Assembly: GCA_000492175.2 (NCBI GenBank)
Contig: CP097573.1
Span: 2,108,001 to 2,172,000, forward strand
DNA length: 64,000 bases
Direction of reading: 5' to 3'
Source: Firmicutes bacterium ASF500
Lineage (GTDB): Bacteria > Bacillota > Clostridia > Oscillospirales > Oscillospiraceae
Under the pieces are notes generated by a model. The model was given only the letters and a program-made list of their open reading frames with translations. It was not told the origin of the DNA and did no database searches. Of the stretch, positions 20,086 through 28,138 are shown piece after piece. Numbering within the stretch: position 1 is the first letter of the stretch; each line of letters opens with the position of its first letter. A program made the translations under genes and the position numbers.

Positions 20086-20366
20086 GAACCGGGGGGTCGA
20101 AAAAAGTGCAGGATAAAGGCCGGGGGTCGCTTACGCGCCCCCCGGCCAGCTACACCGCCCCGCAGAGCGGGTCGGGGATTTTCAATAGGTGGTCGGAATT
20201 TTCACTTTTTGCTGTGGCAGGTGGCCGATATCAGAAAATTCAGAGAGAGAACCGCCATGTTCCGCCTTTTCACAAGGTGGCTGTCACAGGTGGTTTTCCG
20301 GAATTTCACGGGAATTAGTGCGGGGGTCATTTTTTACCCCCTGGGGGCAAGTCGGGGGTCAGTTTT
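20086..20366. repeat. G-rich repeat region, possible iterons
   Basis: Copies of GGGGGTC followed by an A/T-rich stretch occur at 20091, 20122, 20322 and 20354. Related TCGGGGATTTTC and GGTCGGAATTTTC lie at 20172 and 20191. A strong hairpin occupies 20119-20147. No coding sequence is convincing between 19949 and 20439. Such repeats beside a replication-type gene could be an origin, transfer or partition site. This is inference. Confidence 0.4.
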
Positions 20367-20439
20367 TCCTCTATCCTTACAGCCGCCACAATATTGGCGG
20401 GTCAAAGCGGGGATATTTGCGAATTTCAGGAGGGTCATC

Positions 20440-21117
20440 ATGCCAAGAGAAAAACAAGTTTGCGTGCGAACCTCCCTTGAGGCACAGCAACTCGTCAAAG
20501 AGATGCGTCCTCTGAACAGCTGCCATCTGCTCTTCAAACTGGCGGTGGAGCAGGACATGGTGATGAACGTGCTGGTAGCGGGGATGGAGATTCCCGATGA
20601 GCAACTCCGCACACTGCGGAGTCGGTGCATCCAGGATGTGAAAAATCGGCGGCAGTATCTCGCTGGACGATGCCGTCCGCTATCAAAGAAGCGGCCTGTG
20701 ATTTCCCGCACCCTGTTCAAATTCTGCGTTGCAAAACAAAGAATAAAAGCCCTCGAAAAAAGTAGTAGCTATATTCCGCAAAGTGTGGTATGTGTTTGTG
20801 TTGCAAAGGAGGCGGTAGATATGAGAACGATTCTGGAAGACCTCTACTACGGCAACATCACACCCAACGAACAGCAGATGACACCTGGCTCAGAGCTGAA
20901 ATGGGCAGTGGATCGTGTCGCCAAATATGAAAATCAGCTCATGGAACAGATGAAGGAAACTGAGCAAGAAATCCTCACAAAGCTCATTCGGGCACAACAT
21001 GAGATCAACAGTATCACAGCAACCGAGAATTTCATCCTGGGTTTCCGATTGGGTGTCAGGCTGATGGTCGAGTGCATGGACGAAAACGACGGTGATATTC
21101 GGACAGGAGGTGAGTAA
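20440..21117 (+). CDS. Hypothetical protein, in-frame upstream extension of the DUF6809-like gene
   Basis: An ATG at 20440 with AGGAGGG at 5 nt opens a 225-residue frame with no stop before 21117. Residues 1-127 (beginning MPREKQVCVRTSLEAQQLVK) form a soluble, Leu-rich helical region I do not recognise. The second part is the DUF6809-like protein, which has its own strong start at 20821. Either two genes have become fused in frame, or the upstream frame encodes a separate regulator whose stop was lost. Both starts may be used. Confidence 0.4.
   Translation: MPREKQVCVRTSLEAQQLVKEMRPLNSCHLLFKLAVEQDMVMNVLVAGMEIPDEQLRTLRSRCIQDVKNRRQYLAGRCRPLSKKRPVISRTLFKFCVAKQRIKALEKSSSYIPQSVVCVCVAKEAVDMRTILEDLYYGNITPNEQQMTPGSELKWAVDRVAKYENQLMEQMKETEQEILTKLIRAQHEINSITATENFILGFRLGVRLMVECMDENDGDIRTGGE
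20821..21117 (+). CDS. DUF6809-like small protein of mobile elements
   Basis: A 98-residue protein starting MRTILEDLYYGNITPNEQQM, with a heptad-rich central helix and ENFILGFRLGVRLMVECM near the C-terminus. This pattern is common to small proteins I know as DUF6809, often found next to integrases in gut Firmicute elements; function unknown. An AAAGGAGG site is well placed for this start. Its stop lies 3 nt before the first integrase gene, whose ribosome binding site overlaps its last codons, so the genes are probably co-translated. Confidence 0.7.
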   Translation: MRTILEDLYYGNITPNEQQMTPGSELKWAVDRVAKYENQLMEQMKETEQEILTKLIRAQHEINSITATENFILGFRLGVRLMVECMDENDGDIRTGGE

Positions 21118-21120
21118 CAA

Positions 21121-22290
21121 ATGGCAAAGCGCAGACCGTCCGGCGACGGTATGGTTCGCAAGCGGGACGACGGTCGCTGGGAGGGCCGCATCGTGGTAGG
21201 CCACAAAGAAAATGGTGACTCCATCTTCCGCTACGTCTACGCTCCCACGCAGAAGGAGCTGTCCGCGAAGCTCCGCCAGCACATCGACAGCTACCAGGGC
21301 GCCGACCTGACGGAGCAGAGCAGGATGACCTTGGGCGAGTGGCTCGACAAGTGGCTGGAGAACATGGCGGACACCCTGCGGCCCAACACACTGAAGAACT
21401 ACCGCAGCTACATTGAGAACCACGTCAAACCCAGCCTGGGCGATAAGCAACTGACTCGAATCACGCCGAAAGATGTGCAGCGGTTCTACGAGAAGCTGAA
21501 TGACACCCTGGCCAGCGGTACAGTGCGCCGCATCCACACCACGCTCCACGGTGCACTGAAGGCGGCGCAGCAGGCGCACCTGATCGCCAGCAACCCGACC
21601 GAGCAGATCACCGCTCCCAGGTTCAGCTATGGAGTAAAGCAGATACTGACGGACGAGCAGCTGGATGTGTTCATGAAGGTCATCGCAGAGGATGAAATCT
21701 GGTGTGACTTCTTCTATGCCGAGCTGACCACTGGTCTGCGACGGGGTGAGATCTGCGGGCTCAAGTGGGAGGACTTCGATGAGGTCAATGGTACACTGAA
21801 AGTCTGCCGTACCGTCTACTGGGAAACTGGTGGCGGGCTGACTGCCGGGGATACCAAGACCAGCGCCGGCGTCCGGAAAATCGTGCTGCCAGCCAGCACA
21901 GTACAGGTCCTCCGTGAACGAAAAAAGTCCGCACTGACCGAGTGGATATTCCCCAACCCGCTGAAGCCGGAGCAGTCTGTCAATCCTGGCTCAGCATACC
22001 GCCGGTTGAAGATTCTGCTGAAGCGGGCTGGCCTTCCGAACATTCGCTTCCACGACCTGCGTCACACCTTCGCGACTCACGCTCTGGCGTCGGGCGTGGA
22101 TGTGAAAACCTTGTCAGGCATCCTGGGCCATACCAGAGCAGCATTCACGCTGGACACCTACACCCACACCACCGGCGATATGCAGAAACGCGCATCGGAA
22201 GTGGTGGGTGATTTTCTGACAGATATTTTCGGAGAGGAGTTGAGACCGTGGGAAGAAAGCGCAAAAGCGGCGAGGGTACTGTCCGACTGA
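21121..22290 (+). CDS. Tyrosine recombinase/integrase 1
   Basis: A 389-residue site-specific recombinase. It has an N-terminal AP2-like arm-binding domain (about 1-50), a SAM-like core-binding domain (68-165) and a catalytic domain (175-375). Catalytic residues are visible: R207 (TTGLRRGE), H311 and R314 (FHDLRHTFATH), and the nucleophile Y347 (TLDTYTHTTGDM). AGGAGG precedes the ATG. It overlaps integrase 2 by 43 bp. The two recombinases together resemble paired integrases of some Firmicute elements. Both appear intact. Confidence 0.93.
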   Translation: MAKRRPSGDGMVRKRDDGRWEGRIVVGHKENGDSIFRYVYAPTQKELSAKLRQHIDSYQGADLTEQSRMTLGEWLDKWLENMADTLRPNTLKNYRSYIENHVKPSLGDKQLTRITPKDVQRFYEKLNDTLASGTVRRIHTTLHGALKAAQQAHLIASNPTEQITAPRFSYGVKQILTDEQLDVFMKVIAEDEIWCDFFYAELTTGLRRGEICGLKWEDFDEVNGTLKVCRTVYWETGGGLTAGDTKTSAGVRKIVLPASTVQVLRERKKSALTEWIFPNPLKPEQSVNPGSAYRRLKILLKRAGLPNIRFHDLRHTFATHALASGVDVKTLSGILGHTRAAFTLDTYTHTTGDMQKRASEVVGDFLTDIFGEELRPWEESAKAARVLSD

Positions 22291-23681
22291 GAAAGGACGG
22301 CCGCTGGGAGGGGCGAGTGGTCGTCGGCTATGATGACAAGGGGCTGCCCAAGACGAAGAATGTCCTTGCCAAGACCAAGGGGGAGTGCGTGGCGAAACTG
22401 GAATCGCTGAAAGAGTCCGTGGCTCCCGCAACCGCTGTCAAGGTCAGGGCAGATATGCCCTTCGGCGAGTGGATGACATTCTGGTATGAGACCTGCTGTA
22501 AACCCGCCGTCCGGCCAAACACACGGACAGGCTACGAAAATAATATCCGCCTGTATATCCGCCCAAGGCTCGGTGACATTCCTCTGAACAAGCTGACCAC
22601 AAATGATATTCAGCAGTTCATAAACTGGATGAGGCAGGATGGCCGTAGTGAATACCGGGAGTCCAGAGGGGAAGGACTCTCCGCCAATACGATACGGCAC
22701 TGCTGCGGCCTGTGCCGCAGGGCTCTGGAGAAGGCCGTCACCGAAAAGCTGATCGTGCGCAACCCGGCGGAGGAATGTAAGCTCCCACCGGCCAGACGAA
22801 TGGAGATGCGGCTGCTCAGTCGGGAGGAGTTGCAAAAGCTGCTCATTCAGGCCAAGGCCGAGGGCTACTACGAAGTGTTCCTGCTGGAGCTGACCACCGG
22901 GCTTCGGGTGGGGGAGCTGATGGCACTCCAGTGGGACGACCTGAATTTCAATACCGGGGAACTACGAATCGAGCGGCAGATTTACCAGATCAAAGGTGAA
23001 CTGCTGATACAGCCGCCGAAGAACAAAGCCTCCATCCGGACGGTGATCCTGCCACCCGCAGTGGTCACCGCACTGAAAAAATATAAGCAGACGGTTTTCT
23101 CCCGATGGATGTTCCCCTCCCCGAAGAAAGAAGATGCTCCGATAGCTCCGTCTGTCGCAAGTCATCGTCTGGCTAAGATCCTAAAACACGCCGGATGTAA
23201 AAAGGTACGCTTCCACGACCTGCGGCACGTTTTCGCTACCAATGCTCTGGAACATGGGATGGATGTGAAGACCCTGTCCACCGTCATCGGGCACGTCTCC
23301 AGTGCCACTACGCTGAATGTCTACGCCCATGTCACCGATGATATGCAGAGGCAAGCCGCCGCCAGGATCGACCGGGGTATCGGCAAGGCGGAAGTGGCGG
23401 AGTCCACATCGATAGCAAAATCCATGTCCACGATGACCGATTTTCGGCCTATCAGGGAGCGAAAGCGCCGGTGGGGAACCGGGTCTCTCAGTAAAAATCA
23501 AAACGGTCAATGGGTTGGACGCTATACGATCACATGGCCAGATGGAAGGTTCGAAACACGAAAGGTCTATGCCGCTACTGAGGAGGAATGCGAAAGGCTG
23601 CTGGCGGCGATGATAGCAGATATGAAATCGGAGGTAGCCGCTGAAAAGGAGCGGCTGACAGCGGAAAATAGAGCAAGTTGA
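22248..23681 (+). CDS. Tyrosine recombinase/integrase 2 with duplicated arm-binding domain
   Basis: A 477-residue recombinase, about 90 residues longer than its neighbour. It has an N-terminal AP2-like arm-binding domain (1-52), a core-binding domain (70-180) and a catalytic domain with R220, H323, R326 and Y359. The C-terminal extension at 406-460 repeats the pattern of the N-terminal domain (basic start, G-T-x-x-L/R, GxWxGR, KxxYAATxEECxxLL), so it looks like a second arm-binding domain. The start overlaps integrase 1, and a terminator and the candidate right att site follow within 75 bp. Confidence 0.92.
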   Translation: MGRKRKSGEGTVRLRKDGRWEGRVVVGYDDKGLPKTKNVLAKTKGECVAKLESLKESVAPATAVKVRADMPFGEWMTFWYETCCKPAVRPNTRTGYENNIRLYIRPRLGDIPLNKLTTNDIQQFINWMRQDGRSEYRESRGEGLSANTIRHCCGLCRRALEKAVTEKLIVRNPAEECKLPPARRMEMRLLSREELQKLLIQAKAEGYYEVFLLELTTGLRVGELMALQWDDLNFNTGELRIERQIYQIKGELLIQPPKNKASIRTVILPPAVVTALKKYKQTVFSRWMFPSPKKEDAPIAPSVASHRLAKILKHAGCKKVRFHDLRHVFATNALEHGMDVKTLSTVIGHVSSATTLNVYAHVTDDMQRQAAARIDRGIGKAEVAESTSIAKSMSTMTDFRPIRERKRRWGTGSLSKNQNGQWVGRYTITWPDGRFETRKVYAATEEECERLLAAMIADMKSEVAAEKERLTAENRAS

Positions 23682-23688
23682 GAACTGC

Positions 23689-23722
23689 GGCTCACTGGGA
23701 CACCTCCAGTGGGCCAGTTTTT
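23689..23722 (+). terminator. Terminator after integrase 2
   Basis: A stem formed by GCTCACTGG and CCAGTGGGC (one mismatch) is followed by a T5 run at 23718-23722. It lies just inside the right end of the element. Confidence 0.65.
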
Positions 23723-23723
23723 C

Positions 23724-23752
23724 TCTGTCTGTGGGCAAATATGTGGTCAGAA
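23724..23752 (+). other. Candidate right attachment site (attR)
   Basis: TCTGTCTGTGG, core GCAAA, TATGTGGTCAGAA. The arms match 12251-12279 exactly and the core differs at four of five bases. The position 43 bp after the second integrase stop is typical of an element end. Confidence 0.6.
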
Positions 23753-23761
23753 TGCAAACGC

Positions 23762-24133
23762 TCATAATGGACAGGCGAAAGGAGTTGCGGAAATGGCAGG
23801 TTTTGGGAAGTTATCAAAGGCTTTCGCAGGTATAAATCTGCTTATTTTTGTGGAGTGCTGTTTGCGCTGATACCTCCAAAGAAGCCACGCGGCTAACCCG
23901 ACAGCGGCTCCTGTTGTACACATAATGCAAAACAGGTACAGCCCAAAACCGGCCGGGAACGGAAATGTTCCTCCGCCAACAGACGAATGCTCAGTGATAT
24001 CATACATCGCAAGGGTTAATGTAAGGCTGAGCAAGGCTGGTACCGGCTTCCACAACCCCTTTAACCGACCGGAACACAGCAGGAATTGTCCGCAGGCGGC
24101 GGCAAACGCGGTAAAGTACAAAAAGGCTCTCAT
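23762..24133 (-). CDS. Small multi-pass membrane protein, unknown function
   Basis: A 123-residue hydrophobic protein with about three membrane segments and a basic cytoplasmic tail (LLWRYQRKQHSTKISRF). GGAGG sits 8 nt before the ATG. It is the last gene of the minus-strand operon that begins with apbE. Its stop codon is 10 bp from the candidate right att site, so insertion of the element happened just past its 3' end. The last residues may have been altered by that event. I do not recognise a family. Confidence 0.65.
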   Translation of the reverse strand: MRAFLYFTAFAAACGQFLLCSGRLKGLWKPVPALLSLTLTLAMYDITEHSSVGGGTFPFPAGFGLYLFCIMCTTGAAVGLAAWLLWRYQRKQHSTKISRFIPAKAFDNFPKPAISATPFACPL

Positions 24134-24164
24134 ATGCGTTTTCCTCCAAACTGGTTGACCTCAA

Positions 24165-24695
24165 TCAGGGGAGTGTCTTCTCCAGGCAGACCAGCTGGAC
24201 ACCTGAAATGCCGTTGAAGTCGCAGGGGACGATATCCGCCTCCTGATAGCCCAGGCGGGCGTACAGGCTCCGGGCGGCGGCGTTTTTGGCGTTGGTGTCC
24301 ATCCGCAGAAAGCGGCATCCGCGGGACAGGGCGTAGTCCTCATAGAAGCGGACAAACTCCGTCCCGCAGCCTTTCCCTCCCTGGAAGGGGTCCACCACCA
24401 GGGTGTGCAGTACCATAATCTCCTCCTCGGGGGCGTCGGGGGCGGCCCAGCGGGCGTTGGTGTACTCGGGCACCTGCTCCTGGTTGATCTTGGCCGCGGC
24501 CATAACCGCCCCGTCCCGCTCCAGGACAAAGAGCTCCCCGGCCTCCAGCGCCGCCTGTGCGGTCTCCCGGGTGGGATAGACCCCCCGGACCCAGCCCACT
24601 GAGGCCCGGCCCGCCTCCTCCTCGGCCAGGATGCGGTCATAGATCGCCGCCACCGCCGGAATGTCCTCCGGCCTTCCCTTCCGAATGGTTCCCAT
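24165..24695 (-). CDS. GNAT-family N-acetyltransferase
   Basis: A 176-residue GNAT enzyme. The acetyl-CoA binding signature is readable (TLVVDPFQGGKGCGTEFVRF, motif A) and the C-terminal motif B region has AAARSLYARLGYQEAD. The ATG at 24695 follows GGAGG at 8 nt. An upstream in-frame ATG at 24710 would remove that site. The substrate is not predictable. It follows the Gx-transporter gene by 14 bp and is probably co-transcribed. Confidence 0.85.
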   Translation of the reverse strand: MGTIRKGRPEDIPAVAAIYDRILAEEEAGRASVGWVRGVYPTRETAQAALEAGELFVLERDGAVMAAAKINQEQVPEYTNARWAAPDAPEEEIMVLHTLVVDPFQGGKGCGTEFVRFYEDYALSRGCRFLRMDTNAKNAAARSLYARLGYQEADIVPCDFNGISGVQLVCLEKTLP

Positions 24696-24709
24696 CACAT
24701 GCGCCTCCA

Positions 24710-25219
24710 TTATTTCCAAACTCGTTCCAGCCGCCCGATCAGCGCCTGGGCGGCAATTCCGGTAAACAGTCCGGCGGCCACGGCGGCGATGAGCAGATAG
24801 GGCAGCCAGGCCATTGCCGCCCAGCTCTTCACCACGGCGCAGGCGGCCAGCAGCTGGCCCAGGTTGTGAAACACCGCCGCCGCCGGGCTGGCCAGCCATA
24901 TTTGCTTTTGAGAAAGCCCCTTCCTCAACAGACAGAGGGCGCACCAGCTGAGCGCCCCCCCGGCGGCGCTGTAGATCAAGGTCATCATCTGCCCGGAGAA
25001 CACCGCCCCCAGAAATACCCGGGCGGACAGCACCATCAGGGCGTCCCCCGGCCCCATGACGAACATGGCGTACACGGTGACGATATTCGCCAGCCCCAGC
25101 TTCACTCCGGGGATGGGGATGACGGGCAGCTGGGCCTCCGCCAGGAAGATGGTCAGGGCGACGGCGGTGAGCAGGGCCAGCCGGGCGGTACGCCCCGCCC
25201 CCTTAACCGGCCCCGCCAT
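24710..25219 (-). CDS. Gx transporter family membrane protein (EetB-like)
   Basis: A 169-residue integral membrane protein with about five segments, of the family often named heptaprenyl diphosphate synthase component I or Gx transporter. The conserved IPIPGVKLGLANIVTVYAMF stretch is near residues 32-51. Start ATG at 25219 follows GGAGG and overlaps the upstream NusG-II gene by 17 bp. With ApbE and a NusG-II protein it forms a three-gene set resembling eetA/eetB/fmnB of flavin-based extracellular electron transfer. Ndh2 and PplA homologues are absent here, so that role is only inferred. Confidence 0.8.
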   Translation of the reverse strand: MAGPVKGAGRTARLALLTAVALTIFLAEAQLPVIPIPGVKLGLANIVTVYAMFVMGPGDALMVLSARVFLGAVFSGQMMTLIYSAAGGALSWCALCLLRKGLSQKQIWLASPAAAVFHNLGQLLAACAVVKSWAAMAWLPYLLIAAVAAGLFTGIAAQALIGRLERVWK

Positions 25220-25571
25220 CCAGGTCCTCCCCCGTCCCCACCAGCTCAACGACCAGCTTGTGGGGCAGACAGACGATGGGCACCGCCCCGTTGGAGACCC
25301 AGCCCTGTTTCACGCACACCTGGTCGGGGCAGTCGGCCTCTGAGACGCGTACCCGCCCCCGCTCCACCGACAGGACGTTGCGCCCGCTCCCGTCCTCCAG
25401 GGTCAGGGAGTAGGGCTCATCCACCCTGCTCAGGTCGATCTCCTCCAGCAAGACGCCGTCCCGGCTGATCCGGGCCACGGGGGCGGGGGCCTGCCCCCTC
25501 TGGAGCAGGATAAAGACCGCCGACCCGGCCACCGCCGCCGCCAGCAGTCCGGCAATGAGCTTGGTCTTCAT
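25203..25571 (-). CDS. NusG domain II-containing protein (EetA-like)
   Basis: A 122-residue protein with one N-terminal membrane anchor (about 4-24). An extracytoplasmic beta-rich NusG domain II fold follows, including DCPDQVCVKQGWVSNGAVPI with two cysteines, and CLPHKLVVEL. This CxxxxC-type pattern is conserved in the family. Its start overlaps the apbE stop by 4 nt (ATGA). The partnership with apbE and a Gx transporter is widespread in Firmicutes. Its biochemical function is not established outside the extracellular electron transfer context. Confidence 0.82.
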   Translation of the reverse strand: MKTKLIAGLLAAAVAGSAVFILLQRGQAPAPVARISRDGVLLEEIDLSRVDEPYSLTLEDGSGRNVLSVERGRVRVSEADCPDQVCVKQGWVSNGAVPIVCLPHKLVVELVGTGEDLDGGAG

Positions 25572-26611
25572 TCCAGTACCACCACCTCCCGGCCCTCATA
25601 GCCCTCCGCCAGGGAGAAGCGGCCCTCCAGCCCGGCGGTGCGGTAGAGTTCCCCCTTCTCCGTCACAAAAATGACCTCAAACTCCAGCTCCGGGTGGTCC
25701 CGCCAGAGCTGGGCCCCCTCCTCCAGCCCCATGACAAACAGGGCGGTGGACAGGCCGTCGCAGAGGAAGGCGGAGGGGGACACCACCGTCACCGAGGCCA
25801 GTCCGGACCGGGCGGGGGCGGCGGTGTCCGGGTCTAGAATGTGCCAGTAGGTCTCCCCGTCCTGTTCAAAATACCGCTGATAGCCCCCGGAGGTGCCCAT
25901 AGCCATGTCCTGGAGCTCCACAACAGCGAAATAGCTCCCCGGCTGGGCCGGGTCCACCACTCCAATCCTCCAGGGGACGCCGCCGGGCTTGGTCCCCACG
26001 GCCATAATGGTGCTCTGCCCCAGGTCCAGCAGGGCGGAGGGGATATCGCTGGCCCGGACGGTCTCCGCCAGCACATCCCCGGCATAGCCCTTGGCCACCG
26101 CCCCCAACTCCAGCTCCATCCCCTCCGGGAGGGTGACGGTATCCCCCTCCAGCCTGACGGCGGAGTAGTCGATTTTTTCCGCCAGCGCCTCCAGCTCATC
26201 AGGAGCGGGGACCCGGTGCTCCTCCTGTGTAAAGCCCCATGCCTTTACAGCAGGATAGGCGGTGATGTCCAGCGCCCCGCCGGTGAGCCGGCACAGCTCC
26301 AGGGACTGAGACAGCAGCTCGGCTGTGAGCGTATCCACTTTCGTTTTCCGTCCCGCCCCGCGATTGATTTGATTCACATCGCCGCTTTCATTGTTTACAC
26401 AGAGCAGACTATCCAGCCTTCTCAGGGTCACATTCATCCGATCCTGCACACGCTGGTTCTCCTTTTCATCCCCGCCGTAAAAGGTAAAGCTCATAAACGT
26501 ATTCATGGCGAAGGTGGAAAACTCCACCGGCTCCGGAGTTTTTTCACAGCCCGTCAGGGCGGACAGGCACAGGGCCGCCGCCAGCAGAACGCACAGCAGC
26601 CGTTGTTTCAT
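25568..26611 (-). CDS. apbE: FAD:protein FMN transferase, ApbE lipoprotein
   Basis: A 347-residue lipoprotein (lipobox LTGC near residue 22) of the ApbE family, which attaches FMN covalently to threonine or serine of target flavoproteins outside the membrane. Family signatures are visible: FSTFAMNTFMSF, a GALDITAYPAVKAWGF stretch, ELGAVAKGYAGDVL, and YWHILDPDTAAPA near residue 250. The start overlaps the S4-domain gene stop by 4 nt. No obvious FMN-acceptor flavoprotein is encoded nearby, so the target is probably elsewhere. Confidence 0.9.
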   Translation of the reverse strand: MKQRLLCVLLAAALCLSALTGCEKTPEPVEFSTFAMNTFMSFTFYGGDEKENQRVQDRMNVTLRRLDSLLCVNNESGDVNQINRGAGRKTKVDTLTAELLSQSLELCRLTGGALDITAYPAVKAWGFTQEEHRVPAPDELEALAEKIDYSAVRLEGDTVTLPEGMELELGAVAKGYAGDVLAETVRASDIPSALLDLGQSTIMAVGTKPGGVPWRIGVVDPAQPGSYFAVVELQDMAMGTSGGYQRYFEQDGETYWHILDPDTAAPARSGLASVTVVSPSAFLCDGLSTALFVMGLEEGAQLWRDHPELEFEVIFVTEKGELYRTAGLEGRFSLAEGYEGREVVVLE

Positions 26612-26850
26612 AAAATCTCCCGGTACATGGCGGCGGCGTCCGCCTTGCCCACGTTGTCGGCCACCACCAGCACCTCCACCTTGACGGTGTTGGCCCCGAA
26701 GCGCAGCTCTACCTGGTCGCCCACCTTCACGTCGTAGCTGGCCCGGACAGGCCGGCCGTTGACGGACACCCGCTCATTGTCGCAGGCCTCGTTGGCCACG
26801 GTGCGGCGCTTAATCAGCCGGGAGACCTTTAACCACTTGTCTAACCGCAT
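26608..26850 (-). CDS. S4-domain RNA-binding protein (RqcP/YabO-like)
   Basis: An 80-residue protein that is essentially one S4 RNA-binding domain: MRLDKWLKVSRLIKRRTVAN, then VNGRPVRASYDVKVGDQVEL. In Firmicutes this family includes RqcP, which works with RqcH on stalled 50S subunits in ribosome quality control. It follows the HU gene terminator by about 20 bp and is preceded by GGAGG. It overlaps apbE by 4 nt. Confidence 0.85.
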   Translation of the reverse strand: MRLDKWLKVSRLIKRRTVANEACDNERVSVNGRPVRASYDVKVGDQVELRFGANTVKVEVLVVADNVGKADAAAMYREIL

Positions 26851-26868
26851 AATATTCCTCCAAAAACG

Positions 26869-26894
26869 AAAGGGACGCCTGGCGGCGCCCCTTT
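26869..26894 (-). terminator. Terminator between the HU gene and the S4 gene
   Basis: An inverted repeat AAAGGG(A/G)CGCC with complementary arm ending at 26894 is followed on the minus strand by CGTTTTT. It would end the HU transcript, with leakage into the S4-apbE operon possible. Confidence 0.65.
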
Positions 26895-26902
26895 TTATTA
26901 AA

Positions 26903-27178
26903 TTATCGGGCGACCGCGTCCTTCAGGGCCTTGCCGGCCTTGAAGACCGGGGCCTTGGATGCGGGGATGGGAATGGGCTCCTTGGTCTGGGGGTTGCGCC
27001 CCATCCGCTCAGCCCGGACCTTCACCTCAAACGACCCGAAGCCCACCAGCTGCACCTTCTCCTCCCGGCGCAGGGACTCGGTGACGACATCGACCAGGGC
27101 GGTGACAGCCGCCTCCGCGTCTTTTTTGGAAAGCTCAGATCTCTCCGCCACTGCCGCGATCAGTTCCGTCTTATTCAT
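26903..27178 (-). CDS. hup: HU-family nucleoid protein
   Basis: A 91-residue HU/IHF-type protein: [20 protein letters not shown] at the start, [20 protein letters not shown] in the middle and the beta-arm proline region [12 protein letters not shown]. It is a dimeric nucleoid-associated protein that bends DNA. AGGAGG precedes the ATG at 27178. A longer open frame upstream of this start belongs to a different reading of mazG and is not real. Own terminator downstream. Confidence 0.95.
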   Translation of the reverse strand: MNKTELIAAVAERSELSKKDAEAAVTALVDVVTESLRREEKVQLVGFGSFEVKVRAERMGRNPQTKEPIPIPASKAPVFKAGKALKDAVAR

Positions 27179-27260
27179 ATTTTTTCCTCCTGTGCATCGT
27201 ATTGGCAGCCCGCGGGGCGGACTGTCGCAGTCTATACTTAAGCCCTTCCAGATCGGGGCG

Positions 27261-28043
27261 TTAAGTCTCTCCCTTCGCCCTGGACCACAGCGCCTCCAGC
27301 TCCGGGACATCCAGCTGGTCCAGCGGCCCGTCCGCCAGCTCCTCCACCCGGCGGAAGCGGCGGATAAATTTTTCGCAGGCCTTTTGCAAAGCGGCCTCGC
27401 CGTCCACCTGTGTAAAGCGGCCCACCTTGACAGCGGCAAACAGCAGGTCGCCCAGCTCCTCCTCAATGTTGCTCCCCTCGGCGATGGCCCGCTCCAGCTC
27501 CCCCAGCTCCTCCCGGAGCTTGTCCAGGGCCGGAGCGGCGTCCCTCCAGTCGAAGCCGGCCTTGGCCGCCTTGGACTGGAGCTTGGAGGCGCGGGTCAGG
27601 GCGGGCAGGGCCCGGGCCACACTGTCCAGAGCATCGGCGGCGGTCCGCTGTCCCTTCTCCTCCCGCTTCCGGGCGTCCCAGACCGACAGGGCCTGGCTCC
27701 CGTCCGCCGCGTCCTCCGTACCGAAGACGTGGGGGTGCCGGAATACCAGCTTCTTACAGACTCCGTCCACCACGTCGTCGAAGGTAAAGGCCCCGGCCTC
27801 CTGGGCGAGGGCGGAGTGAAACACGGTCTGAAAGAGCACGTCGCCCAGCTCCTCCTTCAGGTTGTCCATGTCCTCCCGGTCAATGGCGTCGGCGGCCTCG
27901 TAGGCCTCCTCCAGCATATTGTCCCGAATGGACTGGTGCGTCTGGGCCCGGTCCCAGGGACAGCCCCCGGGAGAACGGAGCAATTCCATCAAGCGCAAAA
28001 GGTCGCCTATTTTATAACATTCAGCTATTTTAAAATTTACCAC
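27261..28043 (-). CDS. mazG: Nucleoside triphosphate pyrophosphohydrolase MazG
   Basis: A 260-residue, two-domain MazG. The N-terminal copy has [20 protein letters not shown] and the EExxE metal motif (LEEAYE, then [13 protein letters not shown]). The C-terminal copy has [11 protein letters not shown] and [14 protein letters not shown]. It hydrolyses (d)NTPs to NMP and pyrophosphate, acting as housecleaning enzyme. The proposed start is a GTG with AAGGCGG at about 4 nt; a different start a few codons in is possible. Located upstream of hup. Confidence 0.9.
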   Translation of the reverse strand: MVNFKIAECYKIGDLLRLMELLRSPGGCPWDRAQTHQSIRDNMLEEAYEAADAIDREDMDNLKEELGDVLFQTVFHSALAQEAGAFTFDDVVDGVCKKLVFRHPHVFGTEDAADGSQALSVWDARKREEKGQRTAADALDSVARALPALTRASKLQSKAAKAGFDWRDAAPALDKLREELGELERAIAEGSNIEEELGDLLFAAVKVGRFTQVDGEAALQKACEKFIRRFRRVEELADGPLDQLDVPELEALWSRAKGET

Positions 28044-28138
28044 AAATCCGCCTTCTTATCAAGTCTTTTTTTATATCTTTTTCCGAGAAAGTAAAAATTC
28101 ATTCTCTCCCTCCCTGAATTTCCCGCCAAGTCTCCCCG

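Noticed and set aside
19945..20439. Coding use of the N-terminal part of the 390-codon frame ending at 21117
   Set aside because: The stretch before 20440 is Arg/Pro/Ala-rich, overlaps the end of the HTH gene and the G-rich repeats, and has no ribosome binding site.
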